Assembly (NCBI RefSeq): GCF_000422205.1
Contig: NZ_ATHV01000019.1
Coordinates: forward strand, 145,859 to 209,858
Source of the DNA: Desulfovibrio sp. X2
Lineage (GTDB): Bacteria; Desulfobacterota; Desulfovibrionia; Desulfovibrionales; Desulfovibrionaceae
DNA: 64,000 nt
Direction: 5' to 3'
In this document: one piece after another, positions 18,838 through 29,749 of the stretch
How positions within the stretch are numbered: position 1 is the stretch's first letter
Layout of the letters: each line of letters opens with the position of its first letter
The notes under the pieces: generated by a model
Told to the model about the DNA's origin: nothing
What the model saw: only the letters and a program-made list of their open reading frames with translations
Databases searched by the model: none
Program-made: the position numbers and the translations under genes

Positions 18838-19989
18838 ATGTCCAAGCGGCTGATCACTTTTCTGGTCGCAGTCCTCGCCATGGCGCTTTTCGCCGTCCCC
18901 GCGTTCGCGTCGGATTCGGTGAAGATCGCCGTGGCTGCCCCGTTCACCGGCGCTGCCGCGCCCTACGGCGACAACGTCAAGGCCGGCGTGCAGATCAAGG
19001 TCGACGAGATCAATGCCGCAGGCGGCATCAACGGCAAGAAGCTCGAAGTCGAGTGGATGGACGAGCAGTGCGATCCCAAGGAAGCCGCCACGGTGGCCCC
19101 GAAGATCGTCGAGAACAAGGAAATCCTCGGCGTCGTCGGCCACGTCTGCTCTTCCGCGCATCTGGCCGCGCTGCCCTTCTACGTCCGCGGCGGCATCGTC
19201 GCCATCTCTCCCACGGCGACCAACCCGAGCATCTCCGAGAAGAACAAGGACCGCGCGGGCAAGGTCTGGTCTTTCCGCAACGTCTACCGTGACGACTTCC
19301 AGGGCATCTTCATGGCCCGCTACGCCAAGGAAGCGCTCGGCCTGAAGGCCGTCGGCGTGTTCTACGAGAACAACGACTACGGCATCGGCCTGAAGGACTC
19401 CTTCGTGAACGAGGCCAAGAAGATCGGTCTCAAGATCGTGGGCGAGGAAGCCTACGTGAAGGGCGCCCAGGACTTCACCCCGCAGCTGACCAAGTTCAAG
19501 GAAGCCCATCCCGACGGCATCTTCATCGCCGGCTACTACGGCGAGGGCGCGCTCATCGCCGCCCAGGCCAAGAAGCTCGGCATGGACGTGGTCAAGATGG
19601 GCGCCGACGGCCTGGACAACGGCGACTACATCAAGCTCGCCCGCGCCGCCGCCAACAACACCTACCTCTCCGTGCCCTTCCTCCAGGACGTGGCCTCTCC
19701 CGCGGCCAAGGCCTTCGTGGCCAAGTTCAAGGAGACCTACAAGCGTGACGCCGACTACATGAGCGTCAACGCCTACGACGCCACCGGCATCCTGGCCGAG
19801 GCCATCGCCAAGGCCGGACCTGACCGCGCCAAGATCCGCGACTACATCGCGGGCATCAACGCCGAGCATCCCTACATGGGCATCGGCGGCAAGACCGTGT
19901 TCGACGCCAAGGGCGACTGCCAGAAGCCCGCGTTCGTGAAGATGGTCAAGGATGAGAAGTTCGTCGCCGCTCCGAAGCAGATGAACTAA
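18838..19989 (+). CDS. livK: Branched-chain amino acid ABC transporter, substrate-binding protein
   Basis: A 383-residue periplasmic binding protein with a clear signal peptide (cleavage after AVPAFA, about residue 23) and the type I binding fold of LivJ/LivK (VKIAVAAPFTGAAAPYGDNVKAGVQ region; GVVGHVCSSAHLAALPFY; GVFYENNDYGIGLKDSF). AAGGAGAGGAAG precedes the ATG. A strong terminator follows, which would favour excess binding protein over membrane subunits. The 205 bases upstream contain two TTGACA boxes but no well-placed -10. Confidence 0.93.
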   Translation: MSKRLITFLVAVLAMALFAVPAFASDSVKIAVAAPFTGAAAPYGDNVKAGVQIKVDEINAAGGINGKKLEVEWMDEQCDPKEAATVAPKIVENKEILGVVGHVCSSAHLAALPFYVRGGIVAISPTATNPSISEKNKDRAGKVWSFRNVYRDDFQGIFMARYAKEALGLKAVGVFYENNDYGIGLKDSFVNEAKKIGLKIVGEEAYVKGAQDFTPQLTKFKEAHPDGIFIAGYYGEGALIAAQAKKLGMDVVKMGADGLDNGDYIKLARAAANNTYLSVPFLQDVASPAAKAFVAKFKETYKRDADYMSVNAYDATGILAEAIAKAGPDRAKIRDYIAGINAEHPYMGIGGKTVFDAKGDCQKPAFVKMVKDEKFVAAPKQMN

Positions 19990-20016
19990 GCGGAGCCGAT
20001 TCGGTTACGAGGGAAA

Positions 20017-20049
20017 CAGGCTGGACCCAGTTCCAGCCTGTTTCTTTTT
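20017..20049 (+). terminator. Terminator/attenuator between livK and livHMGF
   Basis: Perfect 9-bp stem CAGGCTGGA (20017-20025) / TCCAGCCTG (20032-20040), 6-base loop, then TTTCTTTTT. Placed between the binding protein and the permease genes, it should partly terminate transcription after livK. Confidence 0.85.
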
Positions 20050-20074
20050 CCCACAGACTTTCTTGGAGAGCACC

Positions 20075-20962
20075 GTGCTCATACAGCAGCTCATCAACGG
20101 TCTCACGCTCGGCGTGATCTACGCTATGATCGCCGTCGGCTACACCATGGTCTACGGCGTCATCGAGCTGATCAACTTCGCCCACGGCGAGATCTACATG
20201 CTCGGCGCCTTTTTCTGCGCCACGTTCATCACCGCCTTCCACATGCCGTTCTACCTCGCCATGGCCCTGGCCATGGTCGCCTGCGGCGCCGCAGGAGTGA
20301 TCATCGAGAAGCTGGCCTACAAGCCGCTGCGCAAGGCGCCGCGCCTGGCCGTGCTGATCACCGCCATCGGCATGTCCATCTTCCTGCAGAACCTTTCCAT
20401 GGCCATATGGGGCAGCCGCCCGCAGCCGTTCCCGCAGGACGCCGTGCCCGCCTACCTGAACGACATCGCCGTGCGCTTCAGCGACGTGCAGATCTCCTGG
20501 CTGCAGCTGTTCATCTTCGGCCTGACCATCCTGATGATGATCGGCCTCAACCTGATCATCACCAAGACCAAGACCGGCACCGCCATGCGCGCCCTGGCCC
20601 AGAACAGCAAGGCCGCCGCGCTCATGGGCATCAACGTGGACCGCATCATCTCCTTCACCTTCGCCCTGGGCTCGGCCATGGGCGCGGTCGCGGGCGTGCT
20701 GGTCAGCGTCTTCTACAACACCATGTATCCGACCATGGGCTACACCGCGGGCGTCAAGGCCTTCGCGGCGGCCGTGCTCGGCGGCATCGGCTCGGTGCCC
20801 GGGGCCATGATCGGCGGCATCGTGCTCGGCGTGGCCGAGGCGCTCGGCGCGGGCTACGTCTCCTCGCTGTACCGCGACGGAGTCGCCTACGCCGTGCTCA
20901 TCGCGGTGATCATCTTCCGTCCCTCGGGCATCCTGGGCAAGCTCGTGGGGGACAAGGCGTAA
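20075..20962 (+). CDS. livH: Branched-chain amino acid ABC transporter permease LivH
   Basis: A 295-residue inner-membrane permease with about eight helices and the LivH segments GVIYAMIAVGYTMVYGVIEL, INFAHGEIYMLGAF and AVLGGIGSVPGAMIGGI. The GTG at 20075 is chosen because GGAGAG stands just before it; the TTG 12 bases upstream lies in that ribosome binding site. Forms the channel with LivM. Confidence 0.94.
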   Translation: MLIQQLINGLTLGVIYAMIAVGYTMVYGVIELINFAHGEIYMLGAFFCATFITAFHMPFYLAMALAMVACGAAGVIIEKLAYKPLRKAPRLAVLITAIGMSIFLQNLSMAIWGSRPQPFPQDAVPAYLNDIAVRFSDVQISWLQLFIFGLTILMMIGLNLIITKTKTGTAMRALAQNSKAAALMGINVDRIISFTFALGSAMGAVAGVLVSVFYNTMYPTMGYTAGVKAFAAAVLGGIGSVPGAMIGGIVLGVAEALGAGYVSSLYRDGVAYAVLIAVIIFRPSGILGKLVGDKA

Positions 20963-20964
20963 CC

Positions 20965-22011
20965 ATGAACAGGTCAACACTCATCAAGATCGTCGGCTTC
21001 GCGCTGATCCTGGCGTTTCCCCTGACCCCGTGGGCGGGCGACTACATCCTGCACGTCCTCACGCTGATCATGGTCTACATGGTCCTGTCCATGGGCCTGA
21101 ACGTGGTGCCCGGCTTCTGCGGCCTGCTCGACCTCGGCTTCGTTGGCTTCTACGGCATCGGCGCCTACACCGCGGGCCTGCTGACGCTCAACTACGGCAT
21201 GTCCATGTGGCTCATCATCCCCCTGGCGGCGCTGAACGGCGCGGTCTGGGGCGTGCTGCTCGGCGCGCCGACGCTTCGCCTCACGGGCGACTACTTCGCC
21301 ATCGTGACCTTCGGCTTCTCCGAGCTCGTGGTCCTCTTCCTGACCAACGAGATCTGGCTGACCCGAGGCCCCCTCGGCCTGCCGGGCATCGATCCCGTGA
21401 ACATCGACCTCTCCTGGCTCTCCAAGGCCATCAATCCCTCCTGGGACTGGTACTACGAGTTCATCGGCGAGAAGCCGTACTTCTATCTCGCCCTGGTCAT
21501 GGTGGTGGTCGTCTACGTGGTCATGCGCCGCATCGAGGACTCGCGCCTCGGCCGCGCCTGGTTCGCCATCCGCGAGGACCCGCTCGCCGCGGCCTCGGCA
21601 GGCATCAACATCCTGAACTACAAGGTCATCGCCTTCGCCATCTCCGCGGGCATCGGCGCCCTGGCGGGTTCCTTCTTCGCCCGCTGGACGCTCTTCCTCT
21701 CGCCCGACATGTTCAAGTTCTGGGAATCCTTCCTGGTGCTCTGCATGGTCGTGCTCGGAGGCCTGGGCAACATCAACGGCGCGCTCATCGGCGCGACCAT
21801 CCTCGTGGCCCTGGGCGAGCTCCTGCGCGACCTGCTGCCGCGCCTGGGGCTTCCGGCCGAGACGCGCTTTCTGGCCTACGGCCTGCTCATGATCCTGATC
21901 ATGCGCTTCAAGCCCTCCGGCTTCATCCCCAAGATCGCGGACGCCTCGCTCAAGAATCCGGTCATCGTGAATCTCAAGCGAACGCTCAAGGTCAAGGGGG
22001 TGGTGTCGTGA
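20965..22011 (+). CDS. livM: Branched-chain amino acid ABC transporter permease LivM
   Basis: A 348-residue permease with LivM hallmarks: NVVPGFCGLLDLGFVGFYGIGAYT, LRLTGDYFAIVTFGFSE, and the cytoplasmic coupling loop GRAWFAIREDPLAAASAGIN. ATG two bases after the livH stop. Its stop overlaps the livG GTG (GTGA). Confidence 0.94.
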   Translation: MNRSTLIKIVGFALILAFPLTPWAGDYILHVLTLIMVYMVLSMGLNVVPGFCGLLDLGFVGFYGIGAYTAGLLTLNYGMSMWLIIPLAALNGAVWGVLLGAPTLRLTGDYFAIVTFGFSELVVLFLTNEIWLTRGPLGLPGIDPVNIDLSWLSKAINPSWDWYYEFIGEKPYFYLALVMVVVVYVVMRRIEDSRLGRAWFAIREDPLAAASAGINILNYKVIAFAISAGIGALAGSFFARWTLFLSPDMFKFWESFLVLCMVVLGGLGNINGALIGATILVALGELLRDLLPRLGLPAETRFLAYGLLMILIMRFKPSGFIPKIADASLKNPVIVNLKRTLKVKGVVS

Positions 22012-22796
22012 GCACGCCCCTTCTGCGCATAGCCTCCGTGTCCAAGCGTTTCGGCGGCCTCCTGGCCCTGTCCGACGTCTCCTTCGACGTCGCTCGCGGC
22101 AGCATCATGGGGCTCATCGGCCCCAACGGTGCGGGCAAGACCACGATGTTCAACTGCATCGCGGGCGTGAGCGGGCCGACCTCCGGCACGGTGGAGCTGA
22201 CCGCGAACGGCCGCACGCGGGTGACCAACGGCTTCAAGCCCGAGAAGATGACCTCGCTCGGCGTGGCCCGCACCTTCCAGAACATCCGCCTCTTCTCCGA
22301 GCTCTCCGTGCTCGACAACGTGCGCATCGGCCAGCACTGCCGCACCAAGAGCAACGTCTTCGGCGCGGTCTTCCGCACCAAGACGCAGCGCGAGGAGGAA
22401 CAGCGCATCGTGGACGCGTCCATGAAGTGGCTCTCCTTCGTGGGCCTCGAGAGCAAGGTCTTCCATCAGTCCTCGGCCCTGTCCTACGGCGACCAGCGCC
22501 GCCTGGAGATCGCGCGCGCCCTGTCCACCGGACCGAGGCTCCTGCTGCTCGACGAGCCCGCCGCGGGCATGAACCCGCAGGAAACGGCCTCGCTGGTGGG
22601 GCTCATCCACGCCATTTTGGAGAAGGACATCACCGTGATCCTCATCGAGCACGACATGAAGCTCGTCATGTCCATCTGCGAGCATCTGGTGGTCCTCGAC
22701 CACGGCATGAAGATCGCCGAGGGCGGCCCGCGCGAGATCCGCGAGAACCCGCAGGTCATCGAAGCCTACCTGGGCAGGGGGGCCGCCAATGCTTAA
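22008..22796 (+). CDS. livG: Branched-chain amino acid ABC transporter ATP-binding protein LivG
   Basis: A 262-residue ABC ATPase: Walker A GPNGAGKTT, Q-loop RTFQNIRLF, a signature reading LSYGDQRRLEIARAL as is usual in LivG, and Walker B LLLLDEPAAGMNPQE. The GTG overlaps the livM stop; aagggggtggt precedes it. Energises the LivHM channel with LivF. Confidence 0.94.
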   Translation: MSTPLLRIASVSKRFGGLLALSDVSFDVARGSIMGLIGPNGAGKTTMFNCIAGVSGPTSGTVELTANGRTRVTNGFKPEKMTSLGVARTFQNIRLFSELSVLDNVRIGQHCRTKSNVFGAVFRTKTQREEEQRIVDASMKWLSFVGLESKVFHQSSALSYGDQRRLEIARALSTGPRLLLLDEPAAGMNPQETASLVGLIHAILEKDITVILIEHDMKLVMSICEHLVVLDHGMKIAEGGPREIRENPQVIEAYLGRGAANA

Positions 22797-23496
22797 GGTA
22801 GACAACATCCGTACCTTCTACGGCAACATCGAGGCCTTGAAGGGCATTACCATCGAGGTCAACCGCGGCGAGATCGTGACCCTCATCGGGGCCAACGGCG
22901 CGGGCAAGTCCACCACGCTCATGAGCATCTGCGGAGTGACCCCGCCGCGCACGGGCAACGTGGTCTTCCAGGGACAGGACATCACCCGCACCTCCACGGA
23001 CAAGATCGTGGCCCAGGGCATCACCCAGGTGCCCGAAGGACGCCTCATCTTCCCCGGCCTTTCGGTGCGCGAGAACCTGAACATGGGCGCCTACCTGCGC
23101 AACGACAAGCCCGGCATCGCCTCCGACCTCGAGCGCGTCTACACCCTGTTTCCAATCCTCAAGGAAAGGCGCGGCCAGTATGGCGGCACGCTGTCCGGCG
23201 GGCAGCAGCAGATGCTGGCCATCGGTCGCGCCCTGATGGCCCGGCCCAAGCTCCTGCTCCTTGACGAACCCTCTCTCGGACTGGCACCCATCGTCGTGGA
23301 AAACATTTTCGACGTCATCCAAAAGATCAATGCCGAAGGCGTGACCGTCATGCTCGTCGAGCAGAACGCGCAGATGGCCCTGTCCATCGCGCACCGCGCC
23401 TACGTCCTGGAGACGGGCAAGGTCACGCTGTCAGGCGACGCCAAGCAACTGATGAACGATCCCAAGGTCAAGTCCGCCTATCTGGGACTCGACTGA
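22789..23496 (+). CDS. livF: Branched-chain amino acid ABC transporter ATP-binding protein LivF
   Basis: A 235-residue ABC ATPase with Walker A GANGAGKSTT, signature LSGGQQQMLAIGRALM, Walker B LLLLDEPSLGLAP and the LivF-typical VPEGRLIFPGLSVRENL. The ATG lies 8 bases inside livG. Last gene of the liv operon; guaB follows after 19 bases, so read-through into guaB is possible. Confidence 0.94.
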   Translation: MLKVDNIRTFYGNIEALKGITIEVNRGEIVTLIGANGAGKSTTLMSICGVTPPRTGNVVFQGQDITRTSTDKIVAQGITQVPEGRLIFPGLSVRENLNMGAYLRNDKPGIASDLERVYTLFPILKERRGQYGGTLSGGQQQMLAIGRALMARPKLLLLDEPSLGLAPIVVENIFDVIQKINAEGVTVMLVEQNAQMALSIAHRAYVLETGKVTLSGDAKQLMNDPKVKSAYLGLD

Positions 23497-23512
23497 GGGG
23501 GAGGGAGCCTGA

Positions 23513-24970
<1,458 letters not shown>

Positions 24971-25011
24971 GGCCGGGCTTCTCCGCCCGCGCCTCGTCTC
25001 TTCACCCTCGG

Positions 25012-25038
25012 CCCGGCCCCTTTACCGGGGCCGGGTTT
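25012..25038 (+). terminator. GC-rich hairpin between guaB and guaA
   Basis: CCCGGCCCC (25012-25020) pairs with GGGGCCGGG (25027-25035) around a TTTACC loop, followed by only three T residues. A weak terminator or attenuator in the guaBA transcript. Confidence 0.55.
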
Positions 25039-25078
25039 GAGGGTACAAGGCCCCAACGCCAGTCCCAAGGGAAGCTTC

Positions 25079-26629
25079 ATGGAAAATCTCGACCGCGTCG
25101 TCATCCTTGATTTCGGCTCGCAGTACACCCAGCTCATCGCCCGCCGGGTGCGCGAAGCCGGGGTCTACTCCGAGATCCACCCCTGTTCCATACCTGCCGC
25201 GGAGCTGAAGGCCCTCGAACCCAAGGCCATCATCCTCTCCGGCGGTCCGGCCAGCGTGCTGGACGCGGATTCGCCCACGCTCGACCCCGAGATCCTCTCC
25301 TGGGGCGTTCCGGTGCTCGGCATCTGCTACGGCATGCAGCTGCTCTCGCACATGCTGGGCGGGTGCATCAGCAAGGCCACGGACCGCGAGTACGGCCGCG
25401 CCGACCTGGAACTGACCGGGACCACGATCCTCTTCGAGGGGCTGCGCGACGCTGACCGCCACAAGGTCTGGATGTCGCACGGCGACCACGTGGACGCCGT
25501 GCCCGATGGCTTCTCGGTCGTGGGCTGCACCGCCTCGGTGCCCATCGCGGCCATGGCCTGCCCGGAGCGCAAGATGTGGGCGCTGCAGTTCCATCCCGAG
25601 GTGGCGCACACCGACGACGGCACGGTCATCCTCAACAATTTCCTCTTCAAGATCGCCAAGGTCCGGCCCGGCTGGACCATGGCCTCGTTCGTCGAGTCCA
25701 CGGTGGCCGACCTGCGCGAGAAGATCGGCGACGCCCGCGTCATCTGCGGGCTTTCCGGCGGCATCGACTCCACCGTCGTGGCGCTGCTCCTGCACAAGGC
25801 CATCGGCAAGCAGCTGACCTGCATCTTCGTGGACAACGGCCTTCTGCGCGCCGGAGAGCGCGAGGAGGTCATCGGCTACCTCGAGGAGCACTTCGACCTG
25901 AACCTCGTGGCAGTGGACGCGCAGGAGCGTTTCCTCTCGCGCCTGGTAGGCGAGCAGGACCCCGAGAAGAAGCGCAAGACCATCGGCTACACCTTCATCG
26001 AGGTCTTCGACGAGGAAGCGGGCAAGATCGAGAACGTCAAGTACCTCGCCCAGGGCACGCTCTACCCGGACGTCATCGAATCCGTCTCCTTCAAGGGCGG
26101 CCCCTCGGTGGTCATCAAGAGCCACCACAACGTGGGCGGCCTGCCCGAAAAGATGAACCTCTCCCTGGTCGAGCCGCTGCGAGAGCTCTTCAAGGACGAG
26201 GTGCGCAAGGTGGCCGCGGAGCTCGGCCTGCCCGACTACATCATCTGGCGCCATCCCTTCCCGGGGCCGGGCCTCGCCATCCGCGTCATCGGCGAGATCA
26301 CGCCGGAGCGGCTGGAGATCCTGCGCCAGGCCGACCGCATCGTGCAGCAGGAGCTGCACGCAACCGACTGGTACCGCAAGGTCTGGCAGGGCTTCGCAGT
26401 GCTGCTGCCGCTGAAGACCGTGGGCGTCATGGGCGACGACCGCACTTACGAGCACGTCATCGCGCTGCGCATCGTGGACAGCCTGGACGCCATGACCGCG
26501 GACTGGACGCGCCTGCCTCCCGAGATCCTGGCGCGCATGTCCAGCCGCATCATCAACGAGGTCAAGGGCGTCAACCGAGTGGTCTTCGACATATCCTCCA
26601 AGCCGCCCAGCACCATCGAGTGGGAATAG
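25079..26629 (+). CDS. guaA: GMP synthase (glutamine-hydrolysing)
   Basis: A 516-residue enzyme aminating XMP to GMP. The class I glutamine amidotransferase domain has GICYGMQLL (nucleophile Cys) and WALQFHPEV (His); the ATP-pyrophosphatase domain has the P-loop GLSGGIDST; the C-terminal dimerisation domain ends [16 protein letters not shown] 25079, preceded by AAGGGAAG, starts the family-typical sequence; an upstream in-frame TTG would overlap the hairpin. Confidence 0.97.
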   Translation: MENLDRVVILDFGSQYTQLIARRVREAGVYSEIHPCSIPAAELKALEPKAIILSGGPASVLDADSPTLDPEILSWGVPVLGICYGMQLLSHMLGGCISKATDREYGRADLELTGTTILFEGLRDADRHKVWMSHGDHVDAVPDGFSVVGCTASVPIAAMACPERKMWALQFHPEVAHTDDGTVILNNFLFKIAKVRPGWTMASFVESTVADLREKIGDARVICGLSGGIDSTVVALLLHKAIGKQLTCIFVDNGLLRAGEREEVIGYLEEHFDLNLVAVDAQERFLSRLVGEQDPEKKRKTIGYTFIEVFDEEAGKIENVKYLAQGTLYPDVIESVSFKGGPSVVIKSHHNVGGLPEKMNLSLVEPLRELFKDEVRKVAAELGLPDYIIWRHPFPGPGLAIRVIGEITPERLEILRQADRIVQQELHATDWYRKVWQGFAVLLPLKTVGVMGDDRTYEHVIALRIVDSLDAMTADWTRLPPEILARMSSRIINEVKGVNRVVFDISSKPPSTIEWE

Positions 26630-26642
26630 GAGAGGAGGGCGT

Positions 26643-27092
26643 ATGTTCGGAATCGGCCAGTTCGAGCTGCTGATCATCATCGTCGTGGCCCTCGTGGTCA
26701 TCGGGCCCAACAAGCTTCCCGAGCTGATGCGAACCATCGGCAAGGGCTTCGCGGAGTTCAAGCGCGTCTCGAGCGACGTGAAACAGACCTTCGACGCCGA
26801 GGTCCGCCGCGCCGACGACGATGCCCGCAAGAAGGAAGAGGCCGACCGCGCCAAGCGCGAGGCTGCCAAGGCCGAGAAGGCCAAGGCCGCTGCCGAGGCT
26901 GCCGCGAAGGCCGAGGCCGGAGCGCCTGACGCCGAGAACGCTGCCGGGACTTCCGGCGGAACGTCCACCTCCGCGGCCCCCAGCGGCGAGGCTTCCGCTG
27001 CCGCCGATTCCCATGCCCCGAAGGAGACGCCTGCCGCCGCTTCCGAGGCGGCCGCCGAGGGTGAGAAGCCCGCGGGCGGAGACAAGGCATGA
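26643..27092 (+). CDS. tatB: Sec-independent protein translocase TatB
   Basis: A 149-residue protein with one N-terminal transmembrane helix, the hinge VVIGPNKLPELMRTIGKG, an amphipathic helix, and a long charged then Ala/Pro-rich tail. Glu at position 8 (QFELL) and the GPNKLP hinge favour TatB over TatA, though single-component TatA proteins in this group can look similar. Its stop overlaps the tatC ATG, so the pair is translationally coupled. Confidence 0.83.
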   Translation: MFGIGQFELLIIIVVALVVIGPNKLPELMRTIGKGFAEFKRVSSDVKQTFDAEVRRADDDARKKEEADRAKREAAKAEKAKAAAEAAAKAEAGAPDAENAAGTSGGTSTSAAPSGEASAAADSHAPKETPAAASEAAAEGEKPAGGDKA

Positions 27093-28369
27093 GCACTTCC
27101 GGGAGCGATGAGAGCCCCCGGAAGGACGAGTCCGAGCAGGCCGCGGGAGAGCGCGAGGACGCCGCCAAGGGCCCTGCATCCGAGACTTCCGCGCCCACCG
27201 GGACTCCGGTCGAGGGGGCCGGTGAGGCCGGGACTGCCGCCGACGCCGGGGAGTGTGCCCGGCCGGACGAAACTTTCGACACCTTTCCCGAGGATCCCTC
27301 GGCCCTGCCGTCCGAGGACCCCGCGCCCGTCATCCGGGCTCCGCAACCGGACGGGGAGGCTGCCGCCGCGACGCCGTCTTCAGCTTCGCCCGACACCCCC
27401 TCCGACCTTCCTGCAGTGAACGGCGAGACGCTTCCCGAGGTCCCCGCCGACTCCGAGGCCGAAGCCTCCGTGCCCGCCGTAGCCGGTGGGGGAGACGGCG
27501 AGCCGCCCGCGCCGCCTGCCGTGCCCGCCTCCGGGGACGGGGCCGACGGCGAGGCCGGAGACGACGAGGAAGAGGACGAGGAGGAATCCGGCGCCGGGCG
27601 CATGTCCCTCTTCGAGCACCTGGGCGAGCTGCGCACGCGCGTCCTGCGCTGCATCATCGCCGCGCTCGTGGGCATGATGGCCTGCTGGGGCGTCAAGGAA
27701 CGCATCCTGGACGCGCTCATGGCGCCCATGATGGTCGTGCTCAAGGCCGCCGGAGAGTCGCACTTCGTCTACCTCGAGCCCGCCGAGGCCTTCTTCACCT
27801 ACATGAAGGCCAGCATGATCGGCGGCCTCGTGCTCGTCAGCCCCTACATCTTCTATCAGTTCTGGCGCTTCATCGCCCCCGGGCTCTATGCGCACGAACG
27901 GCGCTGGCTGATGCCCATCTCCCTGGCCTCGGCCGTGCTCTTCGTCGGCGGCGCGAGCTTCGGCTACTTCGTGGTCTTCCCCTTCGGCTTCGAGTATTTC
28001 GCGAGCTTCATCAGCCCCCAGTTGCAGTTCCTGCCCGCGCTGTCGACCTACTTCGGCTTCTGCGTCAAGCTGCTCGTGGCGTTCGGTCTCATCTTCGAGC
28101 TGCCCCTCTTCGTGCTCTTCCTGGCCCGCCTCGGCTTGGTCACGGCGCAGGGCATGAAGCGCTTCCGCCGCTGGGCCATCCTCATGACCTTCATCGTGGC
28201 CGCCATCCTCACGCCTCCCGACCCCTTCTCCCAGGTGGCAATGGCTCTGCCGCTCCTGGCCCTCTACGAGATCTCGATCGTCGTGGCCAAGGTCTTCGGC
28301 AGGAAGCCCAAGAAGGAGCCGGAGCCGGAGGAGGACGTGGAAGAGGAACGCGGAGGCGAGGAGGCGTAA
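27089..28369 (+). CDS. tatC: Sec-independent protein translocase TatC with long N-terminal extension
   Basis: The last ~255 residues are a complete TatC: FEHLGELRTRVLR at the cytoplasmic N-end, six transmembrane helices, and LEPAEAFFTYMKAS, the periplasmic loop. It receives twin-arginine signal peptides. The frame continues 171 codons upstream as an acidic, Ala/Pro/Glu-rich low-complexity region and starts at an ATG overlapping the tatB stop (ATGA). An internal ATG at 27602 would give a standard-length TatC, but the closest ribosome binding site (GGAGGAA) is about 15 bases away, so the long form is preferred. Confidence 0.88.
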   Translation: MSTSGSDESPRKDESEQAAGEREDAAKGPASETSAPTGTPVEGAGEAGTAADAGECARPDETFDTFPEDPSALPSEDPAPVIRAPQPDGEAAAATPSSASPDTPSDLPAVNGETLPEVPADSEAEASVPAVAGGGDGEPPAPPAVPASGDGADGEAGDDEEEDEEESGAGRMSLFEHLGELRTRVLRCIIAALVGMMACWGVKERILDALMAPMMVVLKAAGESHFVYLEPAEAFFTYMKASMIGGLVLVSPYIFYQFWRFIAPGLYAHERRWLMPISLASAVLFVGGASFGYFVVFPFGFEYFASFISPQLQFLPALSTYFGFCVKLLVAFGLIFELPLFVLFLARLGLVTAQGMKRFRRWAILMTFIVAAILTPPDPFSQVAMALPLLALYEISIVVAKVFGRKPKKEPEPEEDVEEERGGEEA

Positions 28370-28435
28370 GGGCTGCTTGCCTTGCCTTGTGCCCTGTTCC
28401 GTGTCATGACCGGCTATAACAGGAAAAGAGAACCG

Positions 28436-29026
28436 ATGAGCACGAGAAAGGCCGCGATCTCGCGGGAGACAAGGGAAACGAGCATCCGGATCGAGCTCGA
28501 CTGCGACGGCAGCGGCAAGATCTCCGTGGACACCGGCTTCGGCTTCGCGGACCACATGCTCACCCTGCTGGCCTTCTGGGCCGGTTTCGACCTCAGCGTC
28601 ACCTGCAAGGGCGACCTCGAGATCGACGCCCACCACAGCCTCGAGGATGTCGGACTGACTCTCGGCCAGGCCCTTGCGGAGGCCTTGGGCGACAAGCAGG
28701 GCATCGAGCGTGTGGGGCTGGCCAAGGTCCCCATGGACGAGGCTCTTTCCGAGGTCGTGGTGGACCTCTCCGGCCGTCCCTATTTCGTCTATCTCGGCGA
28801 CGAGATTCTCCCTCCCGTGATCGCGGGAGAGGAGAAGGACGTCTGGCGGGAGTTCCTGAAATCTTTTGCCTATCGCGCCCAGTTCAATCTGCACCTGCGT
28901 TTCGAATACGGTACCAACGGCCACCATCTGCTGGAGTCGGCCTTCAAGGGCCTCGGCCTTGCTCTGCGCGCTGCGCTTCGCCAAAGCCGCAGCGGCGTGA
29001 CCAGCACCAAGGGAAGCCTCGACTGA
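28436..29026 (+). CDS. hisB: Imidazoleglycerol-phosphate dehydratase
   Basis: A 196-residue monofunctional IGPD of histidine synthesis. Metal-binding motifs include [13 protein letters not shown] and [11 protein letters not shown] (family DHHxxED); a second half with [19 protein letters not shown] completes the active site. ATG 28436 preceded by AGGAAAAGAG. Grouped with hisA with a lipoprotein gene in between. Confidence 0.95.
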   Translation: MSTRKAAISRETRETSIRIELDCDGSGKISVDTGFGFADHMLTLLAFWAGFDLSVTCKGDLEIDAHHSLEDVGLTLGQALAEALGDKQGIERVGLAKVPMDEALSEVVVDLSGRPYFVYLGDEILPPVIAGEEKDVWREFLKSFAYRAQFNLHLRFEYGTNGHHLLESAFKGLGLALRAALRQSRSGVTSTKGSLD

Positions 29027-29041
29027 CGGGAGTCTCTACCG

Positions 29042-29749
29042 ATGCCGCGCATTCTTCGCCAAATCCTGTTTCTGGTCCTGGCCGTGCTTCTTCTCGCCGC
29101 CGCCGGCTGCGAGAAGAAAGCCCCGCCGCCGCCCGACCTGACCGCGACCAAGACCCTGGCCGTGGCCGGTTTCAGCAACCCCCAGCACCAGTGGGAGCTG
29201 CTCGCCGGATGCACCCCAAGCACCTGCACCCTCGTCAAGCCCGAGGTGCTGGTGAAGCTGAACCAGGTCCTCGCCGACGACCTCACCGCCGCGGGCAAGG
29301 CCTTCGTGCCCCGCAACGCGGTCAGCGGCTGCCAGGAGACGGCCAAGCTCGGCCAGTATTCAGGTTCGCAGCAGGCCCAGGCGCTCAGCTACTGGCTCGA
29401 GGTGGGGCGCTGCGTGGGCACGGACTATCTGCTCGTGCCGCAGCTCATGGCCTACCGCGAGCGCGTGGGCGGCGAGTGGGGTGTTCAGCAGCCCGCGAGC
29501 GTGGTCATGTACGTCTACCTGATCGACGTCGCGAACGGGGGCATCGCCCGCCGCTTCGCCTTCGACGAAAAGCAGCAGGCCCTGTCCGAGAACCTTCTCG
29601 ACCTCGGCAAGTTCGTGGACCGCGGCGGCAAGTGGATCACGGCCGAACAGATGGCCGACGAGGCGATAGCGGAGTCGCTGCGCTCGCTCGGCCTGGGCGC
29701 CCCCGAACAGACCGGCACGGCGAAGACGGGAACGGGGCAGGCCCAGTGA
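29042..29749 (+). CDS. Conserved lipoprotein of unknown function
   Basis: A 235-residue protein with a lipoprotein signal (LLAAAGC, Cys at about residue 23) followed by a proline-rich spacer. The mature domain begins [12 protein letters not shown] and contains several Cys residues ([27 protein letters not shown]) and a Thr/Gly/Gln-rich tail. The general layout recalls lipoproteins that build CsgG/TolB-like alpha-beta folds, but I cannot name a family. Its stop overlaps the hisA GTG, so it is embedded in the his operon. Confidence 0.8.
   Translation: MPRILRQILFLVLAVLLLAAAGCEKKAPPPPDLTATKTLAVAGFSNPQHQWELLAGCTPSTCTLVKPEVLVKLNQVLADDLTAAGKAFVPRNAVSGCQETAKLGQYSGSQQAQALSYWLEVGRCVGTDYLLVPQLMAYRERVGGEWGVQQPASVVMYVYLIDVANGGIARRFAFDEKQQALSENLLDLGKFVDRGGKWITAEQMADEAIAESLRSLGLGAPEQTGTAKTGTGQAQ

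Noticed and set aside
20063..20074. TTG start for livH
   Set aside because: It lies within the ribosome binding site GGAGAG of the GTG at 20075, where LivH homology begins.
28387..28420. TATAAC box as hisB promoter
   Set aside because: No -35-like hexamer at 16-18 bases upstream; the match is probably chance.
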